The position numbers and the translations under genes are program-made. From Heterostelium multicystogenum (Eukaryota; Evosea; Eumycetozoa; Acytosteliales; Acytosteliaceae), in contig RCNN01000087.1 of assembly GCA_003667245.1 (NCBI GenBank), positions 1 through 38,308 on the forward strand: 38,308 bases of DNA, written 5' to 3'. This document shows positions 9,431 to 16,926 of this stretch, one piece after another. The notes under the pieces are model-generated. The model ran no database searches. It was not told the DNA's origin and saw only the letters and a program-made list of their open reading frames with translations. Each line of letters opens with the position of its first letter. Positions within the stretch are counted from its first letter, which is position 1.

Positions 9431-9951
9431 GGGCTTTTGCGTTCGCGCCACTGCTCCATGAATTGCTGACCCTCGGGATTCAACGGCTCCTTCATGCCGG
9501 TGATCCAGCCCCGACAGTTGAGCTCGCCGCACTGGCAGCGAAACTGTCGGAACAATACGTCCTCGGTGTGGGCGTAATCCATGGTCAGCAGGGCGCCAGC
9601 GGGAATGGGTTGAACTGACCACAGTTCCAGGTACGTCATGTCGAGAAACGCGTTCGGGTTGCACGAGTGCGAAAGCAGGCCGCTGAACCACGGGTCGTAC
9701 AAGTGGATACGCGAGGACATCTGCACCGTATGCAGGCGCCGCTCATTCAATGCGTAGCCGGACACCCTGGCTATGCACATACGGCTGTCAAAGGCGACGC
9801 GGGTCTTGATTCCGTCGCCTGAACCGTCTCGGGTACGCACCACTTCATAGTCGCGAGCGCGGGGGTAGCCGTGTTCGGCGAGGGCGGTCGCGAACGGGTA
9901 AAGACACTTGCTCACAGCGGTTTTAGCCTTGTCCATGGCTTGAGTTTTCAT
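9427..9951 (-). CDS. SET-domain protein (putative protein-lysine methyltransferase)
   Basis: 174-residue SET-domain protein, a fold best known from eukaryotic histone methyltransferases that use S-adenosylmethionine. Hallmarks are visible: SHSCNPN at residues 94-100 (canonical NHSCxPN), ALLTMDYAH at 120-128 (canonical LTxDY with the catalytic tyrosine), and a post-SET cysteine cluster C139-x-C141-x4-C146 followed by RGWI. Together with the first cysteine of the domain these could bind zinc. Start ATG 9951 has GGAGAG upstream. The substrate in a bacterium is unknown, so the activity is inference from motifs. It is monocistronic and convergent with can; a perfect palindrome lies 96 bases upstream of its start. 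Intact. Confidence 0.88.
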   Translation of the reverse strand: MKTQAMDKAKTAVSKCLYPFATALAEHGYPRARDYEVVRTRDGSGDGIKTRVAFDSRMCIARVSGYALNERRLHTVQMSSRIHLYDPWFSGLLSHSCNPNAFLDMTYLELWSVQPIPAGALLTMDYAHTEDVLFRQFRCQCGELNCRGWITGMKEPLNPEGQQFMEQWRERKSP

Positions 9952-10046
9952 GACTCTCCAGGAGGGGCTGCATCGACCTGCCGGTGGTGTCTTGACTGCC
10001 AGTCTTGCAGCGGATGGGCGCGGCTCAAGACTCGCTTAAGTGGGAA

Positions 10047-10082
10047 CCAATTTCTACTGTCAAATCTGACAGTAGAAATTGG
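10047..10082. promoter_or_regulatory. perfect 16-base inverted repeat
   Basis: CCAATTTCTACTGTCA at 10047-10062, a 4-base AATC spacer, and its exact reverse complement at 10067-10082. It is AT-rich and lacks a T run on either side, so it does not look like a normal terminator. It lies between the stop of the periplasmic-protein gene (10123) and the SET gene start (9951), both on the minus strand. Operator, attenuator or RNA hairpin are all possible. Confidence 0.6.
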
Positions 10083-10122
10083 CTATCTTTTATGTAGGAA
10101 AATGCCCTTCTTGCAGCCGGCT

Positions 10123-11292
10123 TCAGAGCGCCGGTGCTTCAATCGCCGGTTCTGGCACGGCGCTTTTCAATTGCCTCAGCTGGGTCTTGATCGCCGGCTG
10201 GGCACACTTGGCGTTCGCTTGATCGGGCGTCAGCTCGCGGATAGAGGTGTAGAACAGTTCGCAGGTCTGCTCCTTGCGCGTTACCTGCCAAGTGTTCATG
10301 CAGCCTTTGAGCTGCACATTCGGATCGCTGGCGGGCTTCTGGCCCATCGAGGCCTGCCAGCAGGCGGCGCTCAAGTCCTGGCCCATCACCTTCAAACCGG
10401 CCTCGTCGGCCTTTTGCTCGTCACCGTCGTAGGTGTCGGGGTTGGCGGCATACCAGATGTAGCTCGGGTGATTGGCACCCAGTACGGCGACCTGGCTCCC
10501 GACGGCCGGGCTGATTTGCGCCAGGCCCAGTACGGCAACGGTTTGCCCGTATTGCTGCTTGATCCAGCTGCGCACCGGCGCGCCGAAGGCCACCATCGGC
10601 AACGCGCCGCCCGCGTGCTGGCTCAGCTCCTTGACCATCCGGGTCTGATAGTCGGTGAAGTAACCGTACACGCCTTCCAGGTCCTTGCCCGCCGTGGCAG
10701 GGGCGGCGATCGGGGCGATGTCGATGATGGTCTGGTATTCCGGCGTCTGGGTCGCCGGGATGCCGTTGGCCGTGAGCAAGGTCGCCCAGCGGTCGGTGGT
10801 GGCCGACTCCAGGTAGTCCTGGAAGTGGGTCAGGGAATAATCCGGCGGGAAGTGCAGCAGCTCGATGCTCTTGCGGTTTTCCAGGGCCATGCCCAGCGGC
10901 AGGAACAGGTACCAGTTGAACTGCCATTTGCCATCACCATTGAGTTTGCTGGCGCCCTGGTAAGCCAGGTCGGCGGTATCGAGCAAGGTGGTCAACGGCT
11001 GGCCATAACCGTCTGGCACACCGCTGAACGTGGCCAGCACCTGGTCATGCTCGGTCTTGACGCTGACTTTGGCCCGGCTGTAACCGTCGCGTTGCAGGCT
11101 CTGGTTCAGGTAGTGCTCGACGGTCTGTTCCAGCGTCCAGGGACGAAAACAGATGACGCTGCAATTGTTCGGGTACGCGAACAACTGGGTGACCCGTTGC
11201 GGGGTACCCAGCGGTACGGTGATATCAGCCTGTACGACCGCACTCAAGGTCAGTGCGGCCAGGGTGAAGGACAACCTGGTGAGTTTGAACAT
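10123..11292 (-). CDS. hypothetical periplasmic protein with conserved-looking cysteines
   Basis: 389 residues with a classical Sec signal peptide (KLTRLSFTLAALTLSAVVQA, cleavage near residue 22). The mature part has seven cysteines including a close pair CSVIC, and others in SAACWQAS, LKGCMNTW, EQTCELF and NAKCAQ, so disulfides in the periplasm are likely. The middle contains runs such as PMVAFGAPVRSWIKQQYG that hint at an alpha/beta-hydrolase-like fold, but I cannot confirm a catalytic triad. It lies 122 bases downstream of the phosphoesterase gene on the same strand, which may put both in one functional unit. I do not recognise the family. Intact; GGGAAC precedes ATG 11292. Confidence 0.8.
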   Translation of the reverse strand: MFKLTRLSFTLAALTLSAVVQADITVPLGTPQRVTQLFAYPNNCSVICFRPWTLEQTVEHYLNQSLQRDGYSRAKVSVKTEHDQVLATFSGVPDGYGQPLTTLLDTADLAYQGASKLNGDGKWQFNWYLFLPLGMALENRKSIELLHFPPDYSLTHFQDYLESATTDRWATLLTANGIPATQTPEYQTIIDIAPIAAPATAGKDLEGVYGYFTDYQTRMVKELSQHAGGALPMVAFGAPVRSWIKQQYGQTVAVLGLAQISPAVGSQVAVLGANHPSYIWYAANPDTYDGDEQKADEAGLKVMGQDLSAACWQASMGQKPASDPNVQLKGCMNTWQVTRKEQTCELFYTSIRELTPDQANAKCAQPAIKTQLRQLKSAVPEPAIEAPAL

Positions 11293-11414
11293 GGATGGTT
11301 CCCTGTCAGCGAAAGCCCGTCTGCGCGGGGTGAATGCCCACCCTCACACAGTAGCGGTTGACCGGGAAAAGCGCGTAGAAAAACTGCGCGCTTGTCGCTT
11401 TTGAGCAAGTGCGT

Positions 11415-13114
11415 CTACACCTTGAAGTGCAGGGCGTTGGTCAGGTCACCCATGGGTTTCTGGCCGCGCGCGGTCATGGCATCGTCACGCTGCTTGAGCC
11501 CGTCGAGGGTTTCCAGCTGGAACACCCGGGTGATCAGACGCAGGATCGACGCGGTGTCGTAGACGGTATGGTCCACCGTGCCCTTGCGCGCGAACGGCGA
11601 GACCACCAGTGCCGGAATCCGCGTGCCCGGGCCCCAACGATCGCCTTTTGGCGGTGCAACGTGGTCCCACCAGCCGCCGTTTTCATCGACGGTGACGATC
11701 ACCACCATGTTCTTCCACTGCGGGCTTTCCTGCAGCACCTTCAAGGCGCGGGTGATATGCCGGTCGCCCGAAGCGACGTCGGCGTAACCGGCGTGCATAT
11801 TCAGGTTGCCCTGGGGTTTGTAGAAGGTCACCGCAGGCAGCTTGCCGGCCTGGGCATCGGCGAAGAACTTGTTGGTGCTGGCGTCATCCCCCAGGCCGCC
11901 ATCGCGCAGGCGTTTATTGCGCTCAGCCGGGTTTTCCGGGCCTTGCTGCTTGAAGTAGTTGAAGGGCTGGTGGTGGTACTGGAAGTTCGGAATCTTCGGA
12001 ATGCCGCCCGAGTCCTTGAACTGATCCAGCGTTGCTTGCCACGCACCGGCGTACCAGGCCCAGTCGACGTTCTTTTTCGACAGTTTGTCGCCGATGTGCT
12101 CGTGGGTTTGTGGCACCAGCACGTTAGGCAAGTCGGGCTTGGAGTAATCCGGGCGCTCGGGGTCGCGAATCCAGGTAGGCCAGTAAGGCGGGGCCAGGGT
12201 GTTCACGCCGAAACCGTCCGGGGTCAGTGCGCTGGGGCCGAATTGCGGCGGGCCGGTCATGGCGCTGGCCGGGGACTTGTCCAGAGGCTTGAGGCGCGGG
12301 TCGGTCGGTTCGTCGCTTTGCAGCGTGGCGATCTGTGCCTTGGCCACCGATTGCGCAGCGTTTGGGTACACCGGGGGGGTGGCGCTGATCAGGTATTGGT
12401 GGTTGAGGAACGAGCCGCCAAACGCGCCCTGGAAGAAGTTATCGCAAAGCACAAACTCCTTCGCCACGTCCCACAAGCGCAGGGCGTAACGGCTCTGGGC
12501 GTAATGGCCCATCAGCAGGCCGCCGGAGTCGCCCCAGGCGACGAACGCATCGTTTTTACCGCCATTGATCTGCATCTGGTTCTGATAGAACACGTGCCAC
12601 AAATCCCGGGTGACCAGGCTCAGGGGCTGGTCTTCGCCATTCGGGCCCTTCAAGGCGTAGGGGGCGTTAGGCAGGTTTTCCTGGTATTGCACTTCGCTGG
12701 GGTAGGTCACGCCATCGACGGTCTGCGGGCCGATTTGCAACACGCCGCCCCAGGTCGGGGGCAGGGTGCTCAGCAGGCTGCCGTCGCGGTCGCGCTGCTG
12801 ATAGTCCGCAGGGGCGAGGGCCGACAATGGTTTCTCGACCCCGGGGAAATCCGCAAACAGGTTGTTGAAGCTGCGGTTTTCGGCGTAGATCACCACCACG
12901 GTTTTAACCTGTTCGTGCAAGGCCTTGTCCAGCTCTTGCGGCGTCAGCGGGCGATCCACCGGCTTGCCGAGTGCCTCGCTGGTATTGCCGCAGGCACTCA
13001 GGGTCGCACCCACGCCCAGCACGGCCGCGCCTCCCAGGAAGCGCCGCCGGCTGGTGTCGACTGGCGGTTTGGCTTCAATGTCTTGGGAAGGCGGTCTTTG
13101 TGCTCGTCGCTCAT
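11415..13114 (-). CDS. Tat-exported phosphoesterase (acid phosphatase AcpA / phospholipase C superfamily), frameshifted
   Basis: Member of the phosphoesterase (phospholipase C / AcpA) superfamily, which hydrolyses phosphate esters outside the cytoplasm. Visible marks are VVVIYAENRSFNN (metal-binding N-terminal motif), then VIVTVDENGGWWDHV and RIPALVVSPFA near the C-terminus. The ATG at 13114 gives a cytosolic leader that is joined, across one missing G at about 13089, to SRRRFLGGAAVLG, a twin-arginine motif followed by a hydrophobic stretch, then a Cys (SACGN) that could be a lipobox. The full protein is about 566 residues. An imperfect PHO-box-like sequence lies at 13177-13194. It is followed by the periplasmic hypothetical gene. 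Acid phosphatase is the likelier function, but phospholipase C cannot be excluded. Confidence 0.85.
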
Positions 13115-13176
13115 TGCTGGGAGTCCATGCGGGTTAGTTGTTGCAATATGTTTCGCCGGAACGGTAGCAATGGAAT

Positions 13177-13194
13177 GTGACGGAACGAAGACAG
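13177..13194 (-). promoter_or_regulatory. putative PHO box upstream of the phosphoesterase gene
   Basis: Read on the minus strand: CTGTCTT-CGTT-CCGTCAC. This matches the two 7-base half sites with 4-base spacer of the PhoB consensus (CTGTCAT-N4-CTGTCAT) at 11 of 14 positions. It sits about 63 bases before the start of the phosphoesterase gene, a plausible place for an activator. Prediction by eye only. Confidence 0.35.
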
Positions 13195-13273
13195 CAGTGT
13201 GATCATGTGGGCATGCTTCCTGATCCCAAGCACTGCTAGACTGGCCCGATATTGCATACCGCAGAGGTGCCCC

Positions 13274-13564
13274 ATGAAACCTTCAACTGCCCTGGATCTC
13301 AAGAGGGCTGCCGTGCGTGAAGTAGTAGGACGTTTCCATACCTCCAACCCAAGGGTGTTTGGGTCCGTTTTGTTGGGGACTGATAAAGACGGCAGTGATC
13401 TCGATTTACTGGTTGATGCGCTACCGGGAGCGACCCTTTTTGACCTTGGTGGGCTGCAGGTGGAGTTGGAAGACTTGCTCGGGGTAAACGTCGATTTGCT
13501 GACGCCTGGCGATCTGCCTCTGAAGTTTCGTGCTCAAGTCTTGGCTGAGGCCCGGCCCGTATGA
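13274..13564 (+). CDS. mntA: MNT-domain nucleotidyltransferase antitoxin
   Basis: Minimal nucleotidyltransferase of the MntA type, 96 residues. In characterised HEPN/MNT pairs it neutralises the HEPN partner by AMPylation. The active-site pattern G30-S31 followed by D42-x-D44 (FGSVLLGTDKDGSDLDLLVD) is the family signature. I chose ATG 13274 because GAGGTG lies 7 bases upstream; an upstream extension to 13199 adds residues unlike the family. Its stop overlaps the HEPN gene start (ATGA), so translation is coupled. Intact. Confidence 0.88.
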   Translation: MKPSTALDLKRAAVREVVGRFHTSNPRVFGSVLLGTDKDGSDLDLLVDALPGATLFDLGGLQVELEDLLGVNVDLLTPGDLPLKFRAQVLAEARPV

Positions 13565-13906
13565 TCTCAAATCGGATTGGCGACTACCTGGAGCACATGC
13601 GCCAGGCATCGTCCGACGCGATCACCTTTGTCGAAGGGGTGAGCAAACCTGAGTTTTTTGAAGACAAGCGTACCCAGCAAGCCGTGATCATGAGTTTGAT
13701 CATCATCGGCGAAGCGTCGACCAAAAATAAGGGATCAACATCCAGAGTTTGCAGCCGCCCAACCGCAGGTGCCTTGGCGCAGTATGCGCGGGATGCGCAA
13801 CCGGATTGCCCATGGTTACTTCGACATAAATCTTGAAGTGGTATGGGACACGGTTCAGCACGCGCTACCTGAGCTGCTGAACAACCTGCCAGCCGCACCC
13901 GCCTGA
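13561..13906 (+). CDS. hepT: HEPN-domain (DUF86) toxin, frameshifted
   Basis: HEPN ribonuclease-type partner of the upstream MNT gene; about 114 residues when the full span is read. The conserved HEPN motif R-x4-H is present in the C-terminal half (RNRIAH, about 13797-13814). The A run at 13723-13727 carries one base more than the frame needs, so the gene as written stops early and lacks the motif. Whether this is a sequencing error or a genuinely inactivated toxin cannot be told from sequence. It overlaps mntA by 4 bases. It converges on the AtoE gene. Confidence 0.82.
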
Positions 13907-13917
13907 AGAGCGGGTGC
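13895..13917. terminator. possible hairpin terminator between convergent genes
   Basis: Eight-base perfect arms GCACCCGC (13895-13902) and GCGGGTGC (13910-13917) with a 7-base loop that contains the HEPN gene stop. It is GC-rich but has no T run on either strand, so it is a weak candidate for ending both the HEPN and AtoE transcripts. Confidence 0.3.
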
Positions 13918-13929
13918 AGCTTCAGATAA

Positions 13930-15348
13930 TTAAGGCATCACCGGCGGCAAATATTTAAGCGTCGTGCCCAACGCCCACAGCAGGAACAACACCAGCGGCG
14001 TATGCACCAGCAGTTGCACAAACGAAAAACCGATCAAGTCCCGCGCCTTCAACCCCAGCACGCCCAGCAGCGGCAGCATATAGAACGGGTTGATCAGGTT
14101 CGGCAGCGCTTCGGCGGCGTTGTAGATCTGCACCGCCCAGCCCAGGTGATATTCCAGGTCGTTGGCGACCTGCATCACGTACGGCGCCTCGATGATCCAC
14201 TTGCCGCCGCCCGACGGGATAAAGAAGCCCAGCACCGCCGAGTACACACCCATCAACAGCGCGTAGGTGTCGTGGGACGCGATCGAGGTGAAGAAGGTCG
14301 AGATGTGGTGCGCCAGGGTCGCGCCGTCACTGCCTTTCACCACGGTCATCAGCGCGGCAATCGAGCCATACAGCGGGAACTGGATCAGCACCCCGGTGGT
14401 GGTGGGTACCGCACGGGCCACCGCATCGAGAAAACTGCGCGGACGCCAGTGCAGTAGGGCACCGACCATCAGGAACAGGAAGTTATAGGTGTTCAGCCCC
14501 GAGATCGCGCTGATCGCCGGCTTGGTCGAGAATTCATGGAACAACCAACCGGCGGCCAGCAACGCCAGCAGGATGGTCAGCAACGGGCTGTGCTCCAGCC
14601 ACTCGCCCGGACGGGTCGGCGGTTGCGGCTTGGGCATGTTGAAGGCCGGGTCGATACCGCAAGCCTTGGCGTCACGGGCGGAGTTCGGCCCGGGCGCGGT
14701 GGCGTAGGCGATGATCAGCGACACCACGATCAGCGCCAGCAACAGCACGCCGGACTGCCACAGAAAGATGGTGTCGGTGAACGGGATCATCCCGGTGATC
14801 GACAGGATCGACGGCGGCAAACTGGCCGGGTTGGCCTGCAACTGCGCCGCCGACGACGACAGCCCCAGCGCCCAAACGGCACCCAGGCCGAGGTAGGCCG
14901 CAGCACCGGCCGCGCGGTAATCCATGCGCAAATCCGTACGCCGGGCCAGCGCACGCACCAGCAAACCACCGAACACCAGGGACAGGCCCCAGTTGAGCAA
15001 CGAGGCGACCATCGAAATCAGCGCCACCCAGGCCACGGCAGAACGGCCGTTCTTCGGGATGCGCGCCAGGCGGTCGATCAACTTCACGGCGGGCGGGGAG
15101 CTGGCGACCACGTAACCGCCAATCACCACAAAGGCCATTTGCATGGTGAACGGGATCAAACTCCAGAAACCGTCACCAAACGCCTTGGCGGCCTCGGTCG
15201 GCGCGGCGCCCATGCCCAGGGTCGCCACGGCGACAATGATCACGGCGAGGGCGGCAAACACCCAGGAGTCAGGGAACCAGCGCTCGGCGAAGTTTGAACA
15301 ACGCAGGGCGAATCGGGCGTAGCGGCTGTCTTCGATAGCATCGGCCAC
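13930..15348 (-). CDS. atoE: short-chain fatty acid transporter, AtoE family
   Basis: Inner-membrane permease of the AtoE (short-chain fatty acid) family, 472 residues with about 12 hydrophobic segments. Characteristic parts are RWFPDSWVFAALAVIIV near the N-terminus and FFIPSGGGKWIIEAPYVMQ in the C-terminal half, a highly conserved AtoE stretch. The start is GTG at 15348, with GAGG about nine bases upstream. It stands alone without ketothiolase or CoA-transferase genes beside it, so the substrate (acetoacetate, butyrate or similar) is family knowledge only. A divergent MFS transporter shares its promoter region. Intact. Confidence 0.93.
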   Translation of the reverse strand: MADAIEDSRYARFALRCSNFAERWFPDSWVFAALAVIIVAVATLGMGAAPTEAAKAFGDGFWSLIPFTMQMAFVVIGGYVVASSPPAVKLIDRLARIPKNGRSAVAWVALISMVASLLNWGLSLVFGGLLVRALARRTDLRMDYRAAGAAAYLGLGAVWALGLSSSAAQLQANPASLPPSILSITGMIPFTDTIFLWQSGVLLLALIVVSLIIAYATAPGPNSARDAKACGIDPAFNMPKPQPPTRPGEWLEHSPLLTILLALLAAGWLFHEFSTKPAISAISGLNTYNFLFLMVGALLHWRPRSFLDAVARAVPTTTGVLIQFPLYGSIAALMTVVKGSDGATLAHHISTFFTSIASHDTYALLMGVYSAVLGFFIPSGGGKWIIEAPYVMQVANDLEYHLGWAVQIYNAAEALPNLINPFYMLPLLGVLGLKARDLIGFSFVQLLVHTPLVLFLLWALGTTLKYLPPVMP

Positions 15349-15437
15349 GTTCAGTACCTCTATTTGTATTTATTATGGGGGGCGGCAGTTTTGCTGCATG
15401 TTCCTCTACGGCTATTCATTTGGGAATGTAGTTATCT

Positions 15438-15451
15438 TCATTGATCAATGA
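15438..15451. promoter_or_regulatory. 14-base perfect palindrome in divergent promoter
   Basis: TCATTGATCAATGA in the 189-base region between the divergent atoE and MFS genes. Its symmetry and position suit an operator for a dimeric regulator, but no regulator gene is adjacent. Confidence 0.35.
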
Positions 15452-15537
15452 GTAAAGCAAATATATCCAGCGTGATTGCCATCACTCGGCCCAGCTCATA
15501 ACCTGCAGTCCATTTCGTTTGCCTGCCGAGCTTTTCC

Positions 15538-16821
15538 ATGACTGCCACCTCTTATCCACAGGCGCAGCGTTTCTCCCGCTCCGACTACAAAACCCTGGGC
15601 CTGGCCGCCCTGGGCGGGGCCCTGGAAATCTACGACTTCATCATCTTCGTATTTTTCGCGCTCACCCTCAGCCAGCTGTTTTTCCCGCCGGAAATGCCCG
15701 AGTGGCTGCGCCTGCTGCAAAGCTTCGGCATCTTCGTCACGGGCTACCTGGCACGCCCGCTGGGCGGAATCCTGATGGCGCACTTCGCCGATCACCTGGG
15801 GCGCAAACGGGTGTTCAGCCTGAGCATCCTGATGATGGCGCTGCCGTGCCTGCTGATCGGCATCATGCCCACCTACGCACAAATCGGTTATTTCGCACCG
15901 TTGATCCTGCTGGCGCTGCGCATCCTCCAGGGTGCGGCAGTGGGCGGGGAAGTGCCCAGCGCCTGGGTGTTTGTCGCCGAACACGCTCCGGACAACCATC
16001 GTGGTTATGCCCTGGGCTTCCTCCAGGCCGGGCTGACCTTCGGCTACCTGCTCGGCGCGCTGACGGCGACGCTGCTGGCGCAAGTCTTCACCCCGGCCGA
16101 AATCCTCGACTACGCCTGGCGCTTCCCGTTCCTGCTCGGCGGCGTGTTCGGCGTGATCGGTGTCTGGCTGCGGCGCTGGCTCAGCGAAACCCCGGTGTTC
16201 CTGCAAATGCAGGCCCGTCGCCAGGCCGGCGCCGAACTGCCGCTGCGTACCGTCCTGCGGGAACATCGCAGCGCGCTGCTGCCGGCGATGATCCTCACCT
16301 GCGTGCTCACCTCGGCCGTCGTCGTACTGGTGGTGATCACCCCGACCATGATGCAGAAAACCTTCGGCATGAGCCCCAGCCACACCTTCGCCCTGAGCGC
16401 GTTGGGCATCGTGTTCCTGAATATCGGTTGCGTGTTGGCCGGGCTGTTGGTGGACCGCATCGGCGCCTGGCGTGCGGTGTTGGTCTATAGCCTGCTGCTG
16501 CCGGTGGGGATTGCCGTGCTCTATGCGAGCCTGATTGCCGGTGGCGTGTGGCTGGGCGCAGCGTATGCAATTGCCGGCTTGAGTTGCGGGGTGGTGGGCG
16601 CGGTGCCGTCGGTGATGGTCAACCTGTTCCCGGCGCAGGTGCGGGTGTCGGGGATTTCCTTCACCTACAACATTGCCTATGCGCTGTGGGCGAGTACCAC
16701 GCCGCTGATGTTGATCGCGTTGATGCCGACCAGCCCGTGGATCTGCGTGGGGTATTGCGTGGTAATGGGCGCGGTGGGCGCAGTGAGTGCGGCGCATTTT
16801 GGCAAGCGCCAACCTACCTGA
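15538..16821 (+). CDS. MFS transporter, metabolite:H+ symporter (MHS) family
   Basis: 427-residue, 12-helix major facilitator of the MHS type, which includes ProP, KgtP and citrate transporters. Typical features are GALEIYDFIIFVFFA in TM1, HFADHLGRKRVF after TM2 (the G-x3-D-x2-G-R-K-R loop), RILQGAAVGGE in TM4 and ETPVFLQMQ in the central loop. The start ATG 15538 follows a short leader. The substrate is probably a carboxylate, from family knowledge, and cannot be fixed here. It lies divergent to atoE and converges on the GntP gene across a large palindromic repeat. Intact. Confidence 0.9.
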   Translation: MTATSYPQAQRFSRSDYKTLGLAALGGALEIYDFIIFVFFALTLSQLFFPPEMPEWLRLLQSFGIFVTGYLARPLGGILMAHFADHLGRKRVFSLSILMMALPCLLIGIMPTYAQIGYFAPLILLALRILQGAAVGGEVPSAWVFVAEHAPDNHRGYALGFLQAGLTFGYLLGALTATLLAQVFTPAEILDYAWRFPFLLGGVFGVIGVWLRRWLSETPVFLQMQARRQAGAELPLRTVLREHRSALLPAMILTCVLTSAVVVLVVITPTMMQKTFGMSPSHTFALSALGIVFLNIGCVLAGLLVDRIGAWRAVLVYSLLLPVGIAVLYASLIAGGVWLGAAYAIAGLSCGVVGAVPSVMVNLFPAQVRVSGISFTYNIAYALWASTTPLMLIALMPTSPWICVGYCVVMGAVGAVSAAHFGKRQPT

Positions 16822-16822
16822 T

Positions 16823-16925
16823 CGTTCCCACGCTCTGCGTGGGAACGACTCCCTGGACGCTCCGCGTCCGCTCGTGTAACGCGGAGCGTCACGGATGCAT
16901 TCCCACGCGGAGCGTGGGAACGATC
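16823..16925. repeat. nested palindromic intergenic repeat
   Basis: Three stem-loops in about 100 bases: CGTTCCCACGC-TCT-GCGTGGGAACG (16823-16847), GACGCTCCGCG (16856-16866) paired with CGCGGAGCGTC (16880-16890), and TTCCCACGC-GGA-GCGTGGGAA (16900-16920). The outer stems can also pair with each other. It fills the gap between the convergent MFS and GntP stops. It is a REP-like element of a different sequence class from repeats A to E and may double as a terminator. Confidence 0.75.
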
Positions 16926-16926
16926 A

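Noticed and set aside
9871..11361. 496-codon plus-strand open frame antisense to the periplasmic-protein gene
   Set aside because: Arg/Gly/Leu/His-rich mirror of a gene that has a proper signal peptide and ribosome-binding site on the minus strand.
11409..13202. 597-codon plus-strand open frame
   Set aside because: Antisense to the phosphoesterase gene, whose conserved motifs decide the coding strand.
15552..15560. DnaA box TTATCCACA in the MFS gene (also 26588-26596 in czcS)
   Set aside because: Single copies inside coding sequence, explained by the codons; not reported as regulatory sites.
15496..16812. 438-codon minus-strand open frame rich in His, Gln and Arg
   Set aside because: Antisense to an intact MFS transporter; composition is that of a mirror frame.
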